DNA of 64,000 bases, from positions 372,001-436,000 of the forward strand of contig NZ_SRLB01000004.1 in the NCBI RefSeq assembly GCF_004745635.1, written 5' to 3'. The notes under the pieces were generated by a model. It made no database searches. It was given only the letters and a program-made list of their open reading frames with translations, and was not told the origin of the DNA. Origin of the DNA: Methylobacterium nonmethylotrophicum (GTDB lineage Bacteria > Pseudomonadota > Alphaproteobacteria > Rhizobiales > Beijerinckiaceae). The translations under genes and the position numbers were made by a program. Of the stretch, positions 41,070 to 49,352 are shown piece after piece (position 1 is the stretch's first letter; each line of letters starts with the position of its first letter).

Positions 41070-42062
41070 TCAGGTCCGCAGCAGGCCGCGGCGGGCGAAG
41101 AGCGGCGAGCGCCCGGCGTCGCGGACCTCGTCGCGGCGGCGGGCGAGGTCCGCCACATCCCGGGCCGACCCGAAGGCGAAGGGCGTGTCCTGATCCAGGT
41201 CGGCGGCGGCGAGGTCGAGGATCGCACGCCCGCGCCCGTCCGTGGCGGCGCCGCCGGCGGCCTCGATCGCGAGCGCCACCGGCGCCGCCTCGTGGACGAG
41301 CCGGACGGTCCCGGCCTCCCTTCCGGTCTCCGCCGGGCAGAGATGCAGCCCGCCGCGGGCGAGCACCCGTTGCGCCGCGGCCGCCAGGGATCCGCACCAG
41401 GCAAGGGATCCGCACCAGGCCGCGGCGACGTCCCGGCCCCGCTCGTCGCCGTGCCGGCCCCAGGCATCGCCGTGCCGGCCCTCTTGCGGCATGCGGACCG
41501 GCATCGCGAGGGGCCGGAAGGCGCCGCTGCGCGGGTCGAGGACCCGGGTCGTGGTGGCGGCCCCGTCCGTCAGGGTCAGGAGGGTGCGCGGCCCGTAGGT
41601 GACGAAGCCCGCCGCCACCTGCGTCCGGCCGGGCGCCAGAAAGGCCGCCTCCGCGTCCGGGCCTGCGAGCCGTAAGGAGAACAGGGTGCCGGCCGGCATG
41701 CCGCCGTCGAGGTCGTCGGCCCCTTCGAGCGGGCTTAAGGACAGGACGAGGGCGGCCCCGGGCGTCCACGGCTCAGGGGCCTCCCGGTCGCGCCAGGCGA
41801 TCGCCGCGACCTCGGCGTCCCGCAGGGCCTCCGCGAAGGCCCGGCGGGCGGCGGCCGGAGCGTCCCGGGGAGGGGCCACCGCGAGGGCGTGGGCCGTCGC
41901 CGCGGCGGCGGCCGCGAGGGCGGCGGCGACCTGTCCGATGGCGACCTGGCCGGCGGCGACCTGTCCGGCGGCGACCTGTCCGGCGGCCGGTGCGGCCGTC
42001 CCCCGCCGCGGTGGGGTCGCGTCGATGCGGGCGCTCAGCAGCATGTCCGTGTCTCCGAGCAT
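41070..42062 (-). CDS. Degenerate class 1 fructose-1,6-bisphosphatase-like protein
   Basis: 330 aa. Recognisable FBPase features are 'GTLFSLRL', 'FLAPGRTQVAAGFVTYGPRTLL', 'VLDPRSGAFRPL', 'VLARGGLHLCPA' and 'VHEAAPVALAIEAAGGAATDGRGRAILDL'. The core metal loop DPLDGSSN is replaced by S110-P-L-E113-G-A-D-D, and the upstream S-E-E metal ligands align with 'WRD' (90-92). The N terminus is Ala/Gly/Gln/Val repeats. Three in-frame micro-duplications disturb the gene: 15 bp x4 (41926-41985), 18 bp x2 (41386-41420) and 21 bp period x2 (41446-41481). Catalytic activity is doubtful, yet the frame stays open and coupled to prk. It may be a decaying gene or a repurposed subunit. Confidence 0.8.
   Translation of the reverse strand: MLGDTDMLLSARIDATPPRRGTAAPAAGQVAAGQVAAGQVAIGQVAAALAAAAAATAHALAVAPPRDAPAAARRAFAEALRDAEVAAIAWRDREAPEPWTPGAALVLSLSPLEGADDLDGGMPAGTLFSLRLAGPDAEAAFLAPGRTQVAAGFVTYGPRTLLTLTDGAATTTRVLDPRSGAFRPLAMPVRMPQEGRHGDAWGRHGDERGRDVAAAWCGSLAWCGSLAAAAQRVLARGGLHLCPAETGREAGTVRLVHEAAPVALAIEAAGGAATDGRGRAILDLAAADLDQDTPFAFGSARDVADLARRRDEVRDAGRSPLFARRGLLRT
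41386..41420 (-). repeat. 18-bp tandem duplication inside the FBPase-like gene
   Basis: AGGGATCCGCACCAGGC occurs at 41386-41402 and again at 41404-41420 with an 18-base period. It encodes a duplicated AWCGSL in the protein. Confidence 0.8.
41446..41481 (-). repeat. 21-bp-period duplication inside the FBPase-like gene
   Basis: TCGCCGTGCCGGCCC occurs at 41446-41460 and again at 41467-41481. It encodes the duplicated GRHGD in 'GRHGDAWGRHGDE'. Confidence 0.75.
41926..41985 (-). repeat. 15-bp x4 tandem repeat inside the FBPase-like gene
   Basis: Four 15-base units of the form GCGACCTGTCCGGCG, with small changes in units 1 and 2. It encodes the repeated AAGQV/AIGQV near the N terminus, where a normal FBPase has its first helices. 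Confidence 0.85.
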
Positions 42063-42229
42063 GTCCTGACGTTTCGGGCCAGCCCGTCTCCGGTCGGGCC
42101 TGCCCGTGTCCGGTCCCGGCAGATTAGGCGCCCGGCCCGGGTTCCGTCATCCTGTCCCGAAGTACGGGATGCGCCGCCGGCCGCGATGTCGGATCGGGCT
42201 CTCAAGGACGACTCGCGGCCGAGGAGCGG
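42063..42229. promoter_or_regulatory. Divergent promoter region, FBPase-like/prk operon and CbbR-like gene
   Basis: 167 bp between divergent starts. It holds the inverted repeat TCCCGAAGTACGGGA at 42155-42169 (5-bp arms, 5-base centre), a candidate LysR-type site. Several GTCCGG/CCGGTC-like stretches also occur near the minus-strand start. Confidence 0.45.
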
Positions 42230-43171
42230 ATGGCGCAGGACCGGATTCGCAACCTCTCCCTCAAGCAGCTCCACGCGGTGGCGGCGATCGCGCGGCTCGG
42301 CACCATGACCCGGGCGGCCCAGGAGCTGAACGTGACCCCCGCGGCGCTGACGGCGCGGATCAAGGGGCTCGAGGACGAGATCGGCCTCCTGCTGTTCGAC
42401 CGCACCCATGCGGGCCTCAAGCCGACCGATGCCGGCCGCGAGCTGCTCTGGGCCATCGACAGCATCGGGACCGTGCTGGAGACCTGCACCGAGCGCCTGC
42501 GGACCCTGCGCGGCGGCAGCGGCGGCCGGGTCTCGGTCGGCGTCGTGTCGACGGCCAAGTACTTCGCGCCCCGCATCGTCGGCGGCTTCGTGCACGCGCA
42601 TCCGGGCGTCGAGATCGACCTCGTGGTCGGCAACCGGGGCGCCACGGTCGAGGCCCTGCGCGACTACCGGGTCGACCTCGCGCTCATGGGCCGGCCGCCC
42701 CGGGACTTCCCGATCACCGCCGAGCGGTTCGGACCCCATCCCCTGGTGGTGATCGCCCCGCCCGGCCACCGCTTCGCCGGGCGGGACGGCCTGACCCGGG
42801 AGGAGCTCGCCGAGGAGCCGTTCCTGGTGCGGGAATACGGCTCGGGCACCCGCACGGTGTTCGAGGAGTTCATGGCCGGCCTGCTGATCCGGCGCGCCCG
42901 CATCGGCATCGACAGCGGCTCGAACGAGACCATCAAGCAGACCGTGATGGCGGGCCTCGGCATCGCGCTGATCTCGGGCCACACCGTGGCGGCCGAGGTG
43001 GCGGAGGGCCGCCTCGTCCTCCTCGACGTCGCGGGCCTGCCGATCCGCCGCGACTGGTACGCGGTCCGCAGGGCCGACAAGGTCCTGAGCCCCGCCGGAC
43101 AGGCGTTCTGGGATTTCCTGGTGGGGGAGGGCGCCGCCTGGCTGCCGGCTCTGCCGGGTTCCACCCGGTGA
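42230..43171 (+). CDS. CbbR-like LysR-family transcriptional regulator
   Basis: 313 aa. An N-terminal HTH ('LKQLHAVAAIARLGTMTRAAQELNVTPAALTARIKGLEDEIGLLLFDR' as landmarks) precedes an effector domain with CbbR-type wording: 'LALMGRPPRDFPITAERFGPHPLVVIAPPGHRFAG', 'FLVREYGSGTRTVFEEF', 'SGSNETIKQTVMAGLGIALISGHTVAAEV', 'RRDWYAVRRADK'. GAGGAG lies upstream of the ATG. It is divergent from the FBPase-like/prk operon, the standard CbbR position. In Methylorubrum the CbbR relative QscR controls serine-cycle genes using RuBP; equating this protein with QscR is inference. Confidence 0.88.
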   Translation: MAQDRIRNLSLKQLHAVAAIARLGTMTRAAQELNVTPAALTARIKGLEDEIGLLLFDRTHAGLKPTDAGRELLWAIDSIGTVLETCTERLRTLRGGSGGRVSVGVVSTAKYFAPRIVGGFVHAHPGVEIDLVVGNRGATVEALRDYRVDLALMGRPPRDFPITAERFGPHPLVVIAPPGHRFAGRDGLTREELAEEPFLVREYGSGTRTVFEEFMAGLLIRRARIGIDSGSNETIKQTVMAGLGIALISGHTVAAEVAEGRLVLLDVAGLPIRRDWYAVRRADKVLSPAGQAFWDFLVGEGAAWLPALPGSTR

Positions 43172-43208
43172 CGCTGTCGCTGCGCCACCGGGTCCGCCGG
43201 GGCCAGCC

Positions 43209-44627
43209 CTACACCGTCACCACCTTCCCGGGATTCATGATGTTGTCCGGGTCGATCGCCCGCTTGAGGGTCCGCATCAGGTTGAGCGCCTCCGGCCCGT
43301 GCTCCAGCTCCATGAAGCGCATCTTCTTCTGCCCGATGCCGTGCTCGCCGGTGCAGGTGCCCTCCATGGCGATGGCGCGGGCGACCAGGCGCTCGATGAA
43401 GCCGGTGACCCGGGCGATCTCGTCGGGATCGTCCATCATCACGAGCGGCGAGGTGTGGAAGTTGCCGTCGCCGACATGGCCGGCGATCGGCGCCGTGATG
43501 CCGCTCTCGACGATGTCGCGCTTGGTCTCGTCGACGCATTCGGCGAGCCGCGAGATCGGCACGCAGACGTCGGTGGCGATGACCCGCGCGCCCGGGCGCA
43601 GGCCGACCGCCGCCCAGTAGACGTCGTGGCGGGCCTGCCAGAGCCGGGTGCGGTCCTCCGCCTTCGTCGCCCACTCGTAGGGACCGCCCTCGAACTCCGC
43701 CGCGATCTCGCCGAAGCGCTCGGCCTGCTCGCGCACGCTGGCATCCGAGCCGTGGAACTCGACCAGGAGCAGCGGGGTCTCCGGCAGGGTCAGCTTCGAG
43801 TAGGCGTTGCAGGCCGCGACCTGGACCTCGTCGAGGAGCTCGATGCGCGCCACCGGCAGGCCGGACTGGATCGTCACGATGACGGCGTCGCAGGCCGCCT
43901 TGATGGTCGGGAAGGGGCACACGCCGGCGGAGATCGCCTCCGGAATGCCGGCGAGCTTGAGCGTCAGCTCGGTGATGATGCCGAAGGTGCCCTCGGACCC
44001 CACCAGCAGCCGGGTGAGGTCGTAGCCGGCCGAGGTCTTGCGCGCCCGCGGGCTGGTGCGGACGACGTCGCCGTTCGGCATCACGGCGGTGAGCGAGAGG
44101 ACGTTGTCCTTCATCGTGCCGTAGCGCACCGCGTTGGTGCCGGACGCCCGGGTCGCCGCCATGCCGCCGAGGGAGGCGTCGGCGCCCGGGTCGATCGGGA
44201 AGAACAGGCCCTGGTCGCGCAGGTGCTCGTTCACCGCCTTGCGGGTCACGCCGGGCTGGACGACGCAGTCGAGGTCCTCGGCATGGACCGCCAGCACCTT
44301 GTTCATGCTGCTCAGGTCGATCGAGATGCCGCCATACGGCGCGTTGACGTGGCCCTCGAGCGAGGTGCCGGTGCCGAAGGCGATGACCGGCATCTTGTGG
44401 GCGGCGCAGACCCGCACCACCGCCTGCACGTCCTCGGTGCTCCCGGCATAGACCACCGCGTCCGGCGGCTGGTTGGCGACCCAGGTCAGGGTGCTGCCAT
44501 GCTGCTCGCGCACCGCCTGCGAGGTGACGACGCGGTTGCCGAACTGCGCCGTCAGCTCGCGGATCACCGCCGCGACGGTCTCAGGCGACGGGCGCTCGCG
44601 GGCGGGGGCGGGACTCAGGGCGTTCAT
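43209..44627 (-). CDS. FAD-linked oxidase, D-lactate dehydrogenase / GlcD family
   Basis: 472 aa. The FAD_binding_4 (PCMH) domain shows 'PDAVVYAGSTEDVQAVVRVCAAHKMPVIAFGTGTSLEGHVNAPYGGISIDLSSM' landmarks, 'PIDPGADASLGGMAATRASGTNAVRYGTMKDNVL' and 'RARKTSAGYDLTRLLVGSEGTFGIITELTLKL'. The C-terminal FAD-oxidase domain ends in 'GTCTGEHGIGQKKMRFMELEHG' and 'DPDNIMNPGKV'. It oxidises a 2-hydroxy acid such as D-lactate or D-2-hydroxyglutarate. It stands alone on the minus strand and converges with the CbbR-like gene. Confidence 0.9.
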   Translation of the reverse strand: MNALSPAPARERPSPETVAAVIRELTAQFGNRVVTSQAVREQHGSTLTWVANQPPDAVVYAGSTEDVQAVVRVCAAHKMPVIAFGTGTSLEGHVNAPYGGISIDLSSMNKVLAVHAEDLDCVVQPGVTRKAVNEHLRDQGLFFPIDPGADASLGGMAATRASGTNAVRYGTMKDNVLSLTAVMPNGDVVRTSPRARKTSAGYDLTRLLVGSEGTFGIITELTLKLAGIPEAISAGVCPFPTIKAACDAVIVTIQSGLPVARIELLDEVQVAACNAYSKLTLPETPLLLVEFHGSDASVREQAERFGEIAAEFEGGPYEWATKAEDRTRLWQARHDVYWAAVGLRPGARVIATDVCVPISRLAECVDETKRDIVESGITAPIAGHVGDGNFHTSPLVMMDDPDEIARVTGFIERLVARAIAMEGTCTGEHGIGQKKMRFMELEHGPEALNLMRTLKRAIDPDNIMNPGKVVTV

Positions 44628-44863
44628 GGGACAATCGACCTCCCGGACGGATTCTCGCGACCGGGCGGGCCCGGCCTTTTGCCGGCCACTCTAGCAGCCG
44701 CGTCCGGCCCGGCATATCCGGGGCCCCGGTCACGGAGAAGTGCGCTGCGGAGCTGACACCTTGCCCCAAGGTGCAACGCATCCGGGGGTGCATCCCCCGG
44801 AGAGGCGTGGTACGTCCCTGGGCGCCCTTGTCATCCCGCCTGCGCCTGAACGGGAGCCCCACA

Positions 44864-45427
44864 ATGGCTGACGACCGTCCCGCATCGGTCTTCTTCTTCG
44901 CGCCGTTCGTGTCGTCGACGATGGCGATCGAGCCGGGCTGGATCGACTACAACGGCCACCTGAACATGGCCTACTACCACGTCCTGTTCGACCGGGCGGT
45001 GGACGAGGCGTTCGGCGTCGTCGGCCTCGGGCCGGACTACATGGAGGCCGGACGGGGCACGACCTTCGCGGCCGAGGTCCATGTGCGCTACCGCCGCGAG
45101 CTGGTGCTCGACGATCCGGTGCGGGTGACGCTCCAGCTCATCGCCTTCGACGAGAAGCGGCTGCACTTCTATTCCGAGATCCGGCACGCCACCGAGGGCT
45201 GGGTCGCCGCGACCTCCGAGAACCTCTCGCTCCACGTCGATCCGGCGACGCGGCGCGTGGCGCCGTTCCCGGAGGACATCCAGGCCAATCTCGCCGTCAT
45301 GCTCGGCTCGCATGCCCGGCTGCCGCGGCCGGACGATCTCGGCCGGGTGATCGGCATCCCGTCCCGCGGCCATCCGCGGCCGGACACCGTGGCCTTCGCG
45401 GCCGCCGGCGTCCGGGTCCGGCACTGA
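44864..45427 (+). CDS. Thioesterase (4HBT hot-dog fold)
   Basis: 187 aa. The hot-dog signature 'PGWIDYNGHLNMAYYHVLFDRAVDEAF' (landmark) has the D-x-N-G-H-x-N active-site pattern of 4-hydroxybenzoyl-CoA-type thioesterases. The strands 'FAAEVHVRYRRELVLDDPVRVTLQLIAFDEKRLHFYSEI' follow. It hydrolyses an acyl-CoA; the acyl group is unknown, and carnitine-linked relatives exist. ATG 44864 is preferred because the upstream extension is Arg-rich noise; GGGAG lies upstream. It is divergent from the FAD oxidase gene. Confidence 0.87.
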   Translation: MADDRPASVFFFAPFVSSTMAIEPGWIDYNGHLNMAYYHVLFDRAVDEAFGVVGLGPDYMEAGRGTTFAAEVHVRYRRELVLDDPVRVTLQLIAFDEKRLHFYSEIRHATEGWVAATSENLSLHVDPATRRVAPFPEDIQANLAVMLGSHARLPRPDDLGRVIGIPSRGHPRPDTVAFAAAGVRVRH

Positions 45428-45482
45428 CGCGAGCCGGCGCCCCAGCCGGCGCCCTCGGCGGCGAGAAACGCGAACCGGCGCT

Positions 45483-45728
45483 TCAGCGCCGCGGGACGAC
45501 GACCGGCGGCTGCGGCATGCTCTGCTGGCGCTGAATGTCGCCCCGGATCTGGTTGTTCTCGAAGCGGTTCTGCTGCTGGATGCCGCGGATCTCGCTGTTG
45601 GACTCGATCGACCGGTTGATGCCTTCGACGGTCCGTTCGGAGCGGCTGATCGGCACCTGGTTCTGGGCCAGGGCCGGGAGTGGCGCGGCGAGCGTCACGC
45701 TCAGGATCAGGAGGCTGTGGGCGCGCAT
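45483..45728 (-). CDS. Small exported hypothetical protein (81 aa)
   Basis: ATG 45728 has GAGAGGA upstream and opens a signal peptide (MRAHSLLILSVTLAAPLPALAQ). The mature part (~60 residues) is polar and rich in Gln, Asn, Arg, Ser and Glu ('RSERTVEGINRSIESNSEIRGIQQQNRFENNQIR' as a landmark), probably a coiled coil, ending in Pro-Val-Val-Pro-Arg-Arg. I recognise no family. It is divergent from the UvrD helicase gene, whose start is 132 bases away. Confidence 0.65.
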   Translation of the reverse strand: MRAHSLLILSVTLAAPLPALAQNQVPISRSERTVEGINRSIESNSEIRGIQQQNRFENNQIRGDIQRQQSMPQPPVVVPRR

Positions 45729-45859
45729 CGGAATCCTCTCCGTGTGAGGGGCAAATGTGTGGGACGACGCCGAGCCCCCTGCAAGGTTCCGGCGCCTCAC
45801 GCGGATGTATGCGCGCGCCACCCTCGACGCCGTTCGCGTTTTGGTCCAGTGATGCAGGC

Positions 45860-48217
45860 ATGACTCGCGACATCCCGGCCGGGACCGCCACCACCTCGAT
45901 CTCCGCCCGCGCCCGCGCCGCCATCGTGCCGCAGGACGCGCCCTACCTCGCCGGTCTCAACCCCGAGCAGCGCCGCGCCGTCGAGGCGGCGGAGGGGCCG
46001 GTTCTGGTGCTGGCCGGCGCCGGCACCGGCAAGACCCGGGTGCTGACCACCCGCATCGCCCACCTGATCGCCACCGGCCGCGCCCGGCCCTTCGACATCC
46101 TGGCGGTGACCTTCACCAACAAGGCCGCCCGGGAGATGAAGGAGCGCATCGGCGCGCTGATCGGGCCGGCAGGCGAAGGGATGCCGTGGCTCGGCACCTT
46201 CCACGCCATCGGCACCAAGATCCTGCGCCGCCACGCCGAGCTCGTCGGCCTGCGCTCCGACTTCACCATCCTCGGCACCGACGACCAGCTGCGGCTCTTG
46301 AAGCAGGTCATCGCGGCGGCCGACCTCGACGAGAAGCGCTGGCCGGCCCGCAGCCTCGCCGGCACCATCGACGGCTGGAAGAACCGCGGCCTCTCCCCCG
46401 AGCAGGTCCCGGCCGGGGAGGCCGGCGCCTTCGGCTTCGGCAAGGGCGGCACGCTCTACGCCGCCTACCAGGAGCGCCTGAAATCCCTCAACGCGGTCGA
46501 TTTCGGCGACCTCCTGCTGCTCTGCCTGCGGCTGTGGCGCGAGAACCCGGATGTCCTGACCAGCTATCAGCAGCGCTTCCGCTACATCCTGGTCGACGAG
46601 TACCAGGACACCAACGTCGCCCAGTACCTCTGGCTGCGCCTGCTGGCGCAGGGGCACCGCAACGTCGCCTGCGTCGGCGACGACGACCAGTCGATCTACG
46701 GCTGGCGCGGCGCCGAGGTCGACAACATCCTGCGCTTCGAGCACGACTTCCCGGGCGCCCTGGTGGTGCGGCTGGAGACCAACTACCGCTCGACCGGCCA
46801 CATCCTGGCCGCCGCCTCGCGGCTCATCGCCCACAACGAGGGGCGGCTCGGCAAGACCCTGCGCACCGACAGCCCGGAGGGCGAGAAGGTCACGGTCACG
46901 GGCGCGTGGGATTCGGAGGAGGAGGCGCGCCTCGTCTGCGAGGAGATCGAGAGCCTGCAGGCCAGGGGCCACAAGCTCGCGGAGATCGCCGTCCTGGTGC
47001 GCATCTCGGCCCAGATGCGCGAGGTCGAGGACCGCTTCGTCCAGCTCGGCCTGCCCTACCGCGTCGTCGGCGGCCCCCGCTTCTACGAGCGGGCCGAGAT
47101 CCGCGACGCGCTGGCCTATCTGCGCATCGTCGCCAACGGCTCCGACGACCTCGCCTTCGAGCGGATCTTCAATACGCCGAAGCGCGGCCTGGGCGACGCG
47201 ACCTTGCAGGCGCTGCACGGATTGGCGCGCCGCGCCAAGGTGCCGCTGCTCCAGGCCGCCCGCATGATGAGCGAGACCGAGGAGCTCAAGCCCAAGCCCC
47301 GCTCGACCCTGCGCGCCCTGTGCCAGAGCTTCTCCCGCTGGGCCAAGCTCCTGGAGGACCAGCCGCACACGGAGGTGGCGCAGACGATCCTGGAGGAATC
47401 CGGCTACACCGAGATGTGGCAGAAGGAGCGCACCGCCGACGCCGCCGGCCGGCTCGAGAACCTGAAGGAGCTGGTGCGCTCGATGGAGGAGTTTCCGGAT
47501 CTCGCCGGCTTCCTCGAGCACGTCTCCCTGGTGATGGACGCGAACGAAGCGGAGGGCGGCGACCGGGTGAGCCTGATGACGCTCCACGCGGCGAAGGGCC
47601 TCGAGTTCGACACGGTCTTCCTCCCCGGCTGGGAAAACGGCCTGTTTCCCAACCAGCGTGCCCTCGACGAGAGCGGGCGGGCGGGCCTGGAGGAGGAGCG
47701 GCGGCTCGCCCATGTCGGCCTGACCCGGGCGCGCAAGCGGGCCAAGATCTCGTTCGCGGTCAACCGCCGCATCCACGGCCTGTGGTCCTCGACCGTGCCG
47801 AGCCGCTTCATCGACGAGTTGCCCGAGGCGAGCGTCGCCGTGCTCGACGCGCCGGCGAGCTTTGCGCAGGGTCCCTCGCGGTTCGACCGGCAGGCCCCGG
47901 CCTTCGGCTCGTCCTACGCCACGCCGGGCTGGCAGCGGGCGCAGGCCCAGACCGCGGGCCAGGATCGCTACAATCAGGATCGGTTCGGTGGGGGAGGGCG
48001 CGGGACGTCGCCTGGGCGGCGCGGTCCGCAGCAGATCGAGGGCACGCTGGTGGCGAAGTCCACCGGCACGCCCTCGGCCTACGAGGCGGGCGCGCGCATC
48101 TTCCACACCAAATTCGGACCGGGCTCGGTGGCGGCCGTCGACGGCAACAAGCTCACCGTTGACTTCGACAAGGCCGGCCGGAAGATGGTCCTCGACAGCT
48201 TCGTCCAGCCGGGCTGA
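45860..48217 (+). CDS. uvrD: ATP-dependent DNA helicase UvrD/PcrA family
   Basis: 785 aa, the usual UvrD/PcrA size. SF1A motifs are present: 'LNPEQRRAVEAAEGPVLVLAGAGTGKTRVLTTRI' (Q motif and Walker A), 'AVTFTNKAAREMKER' (Ia), 'ILVDEYQDTN' (II), 'VGDDDQSIYGWRGA' (III), 'LETNYRST' (IV), 'VSLMTLHAAKGLEFDTVFLPGWENGLFPN' (V) and 'EEERRLAHVGLTRARKR' (VI). The C-terminal ~50 residues form a Tudor-like domain ('GARIFHTKFGPGSVAAVDGNKLTVDFDKAG'). Role: nucleotide excision and mismatch repair and replication restart. ATG 45860 is the first good start after the exported-protein gene. Confidence 0.95.
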   Translation: MTRDIPAGTATTSISARARAAIVPQDAPYLAGLNPEQRRAVEAAEGPVLVLAGAGTGKTRVLTTRIAHLIATGRARPFDILAVTFTNKAAREMKERIGALIGPAGEGMPWLGTFHAIGTKILRRHAELVGLRSDFTILGTDDQLRLLKQVIAAADLDEKRWPARSLAGTIDGWKNRGLSPEQVPAGEAGAFGFGKGGTLYAAYQERLKSLNAVDFGDLLLLCLRLWRENPDVLTSYQQRFRYILVDEYQDTNVAQYLWLRLLAQGHRNVACVGDDDQSIYGWRGAEVDNILRFEHDFPGALVVRLETNYRSTGHILAAASRLIAHNEGRLGKTLRTDSPEGEKVTVTGAWDSEEEARLVCEEIESLQARGHKLAEIAVLVRISAQMREVEDRFVQLGLPYRVVGGPRFYERAEIRDALAYLRIVANGSDDLAFERIFNTPKRGLGDATLQALHGLARRAKVPLLQAARMMSETEELKPKPRSTLRALCQSFSRWAKLLEDQPHTEVAQTILEESGYTEMWQKERTADAAGRLENLKELVRSMEEFPDLAGFLEHVSLVMDANEAEGGDRVSLMTLHAAKGLEFDTVFLPGWENGLFPNQRALDESGRAGLEEERRLAHVGLTRARKRAKISFAVNRRIHGLWSSTVPSRFIDELPEASVAVLDAPASFAQGPSRFDRQAPAFGSSYATPGWQRAQAQTAGQDRYNQDRFGGGGRGTSPGRRGPQQIEGTLVAKSTGTPSAYEAGARIFHTKFGPGSVAAVDGNKLTVDFDKAGRKMVLDSFVQPG

Positions 48218-48594
48218 GGCCGTCCCGCGCGGGCCCCGCCCGCGCCAGACCGGGAGCGGCGATCAGGTGGCGACCTCCTCCGGCCCGCGGGTTCGCGACC
48301 GCGCCGACGTCCCGCTGCATCCCCCCGCTCCTGTGTGGTTTTCATCACTCCTCCGTCGCTCCGCACCGCGTGCGCATTTTTCGGCGGTTCATGGTGCGGC
48401 GCGAGAATTGCTCGTTCATCATCGGCTGCTTACCCTGCTGGGCGACGGGGCGGACTTGTCCACCGCCTGCGTCAACCCCGCCTGGAACCGTTGCGGCCCG
48501 TGAGGCTTTGAGTCGTTCAGAAGAACAAAGGAGATCTGGGACACGAGAGGGCACACGATAGTCGGCACCGCAAGTCCAGTGGGAGTGTTGATCC
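48218..48594. other. Intergenic region before the PhoH-like gene
   Basis: 377 bp. From about 48330 to 48590 the GC content falls somewhat, with 'TTGCTCGTTCATCATCGG', 'TTGAGTCGTTCAG' and 'AGAACAAAGGAGATC' stretches. A promoter for the plus-strand PhoH-like gene is likely, though I could not fix -35/-10 elements. Short open frames here look like chance. Confidence 0.4.
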
Positions 48595-49311
48595 ATGAAG
48601 AGACGACGCGCACGACTTGAACTGGTCGATGACCGCCCGATCCGGGTGCACCGCACCCGCTTCGAGGAAGAGCGTAATCCGCCACCGATTCAGCCGATGA
48701 CGGCCCGTCAGGCCGAGTATCTGGAAGCCCTCGGGTCCCACCCGCAAGTCATCGTTCTCGGCCCCGCCGGTACCGGCAAGACCTACATCGCCGGAACCCG
48801 CGCCGCCGACCTTCTGCGCCAGCGCCGCGTCGCCAAGGTGGTGATCACCCGGCCGAACGTGCCCTCCGGTCGCTCCCTCGGATACTTTCCCGGCAGCCTC
48901 GAGGAGAAGATCGCCCCCTGGGTCGCCCCCCTCACCGAGACCATGAAGGAGCGCATGGGCGAGGGTGCCTTCGAGATCGCCGTGAAGGCCGGCGACATCG
49001 AGGTCGTGCCCTTCGAGGTGATGCGCGGCCGCACCTTCAAGAACTGCCTGGTGATCCTCGACGAGGCCCAGAACACCACCCCCGCCGAGATCAAGATGTT
49101 CCTGACCCGGATCGGCGACGACACCCAGGTCATCATCAACGGCGACGTCTCGCAGACCGACCTGCGCGAGACCTCGGGGCTGCGCACCGTGATCCACCTG
49201 GTCAAGAGCCGGATGATGCCGATCCCGATCGTCGAGTTCGGCCTCGACGACATCGTGCGCTCGGGCATCTGTGCGGAATGGGTGCGGGCCTTCGAGGAGG
49301 CGCGGGTGTGA
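48595..49311 (+). CDS. PhoH-like ATPase
   Basis: 238 aa, the compact single-domain PhoH form. Walker A is 'VIVLGPAGTGKTYIAGTRAADLL', Walker B 'CLVILDEAQNTTPAEIKMFLTRIG', and a sensor-like 'VIINGDVSQTDL' follows. The N-terminal ~40 residues are basic and polar ('MKRRRARLELVDDRPIRVHR'). The family contains NTPases linked to RNA metabolism; the precise role is unclear. GGGAG lies upstream of ATG 48595, and a strong hairpin follows the stop. Confidence 0.92.
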   Translation: MKRRRARLELVDDRPIRVHRTRFEEERNPPPIQPMTARQAEYLEALGSHPQVIVLGPAGTGKTYIAGTRAADLLRQRRVAKVVITRPNVPSGRSLGYFPGSLEEKIAPWVAPLTETMKERMGEGAFEIAVKAGDIEVVPFEVMRGRTFKNCLVILDEAQNTTPAEIKMFLTRIGDDTQVIINGDVSQTDLRETSGLRTVIHLVKSRMMPIPIVEFGLDDIVRSGICAEWVRAFEEARV

Positions 49312-49316
49312 CACGT

Positions 49317-49352
49317 CCCCGCCTGCCCGGCCGGACGGCCGGGCAGGCGGGG
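49317..49352 (+). terminator. Long perfect hairpin after the PhoH-like gene
   Basis: A 16-bp perfect GC-rich stem (49317-49332 with 49337-49352) with a 4-base loop GGAC starts 6 bases after the stop codon. There is no T-tract after it, so it may work as a terminator only partly or as 3' end protection. Confidence 0.55.

Noticed and set aside
41926..41985. The 15-bp tandem repeat considered as a CRISPR or minisatellite locus
   Set aside because: It is inside a coding frame, the units are adjacent with no spacers, and the frame is kept, so it is an in-gene micro-duplication.
45797..48106. A long minus-strand frame opposite the helicase gene
   Set aside because: The plus-strand helicase carries all SF1 motifs; the antisense frame is a by-product of codon composition.
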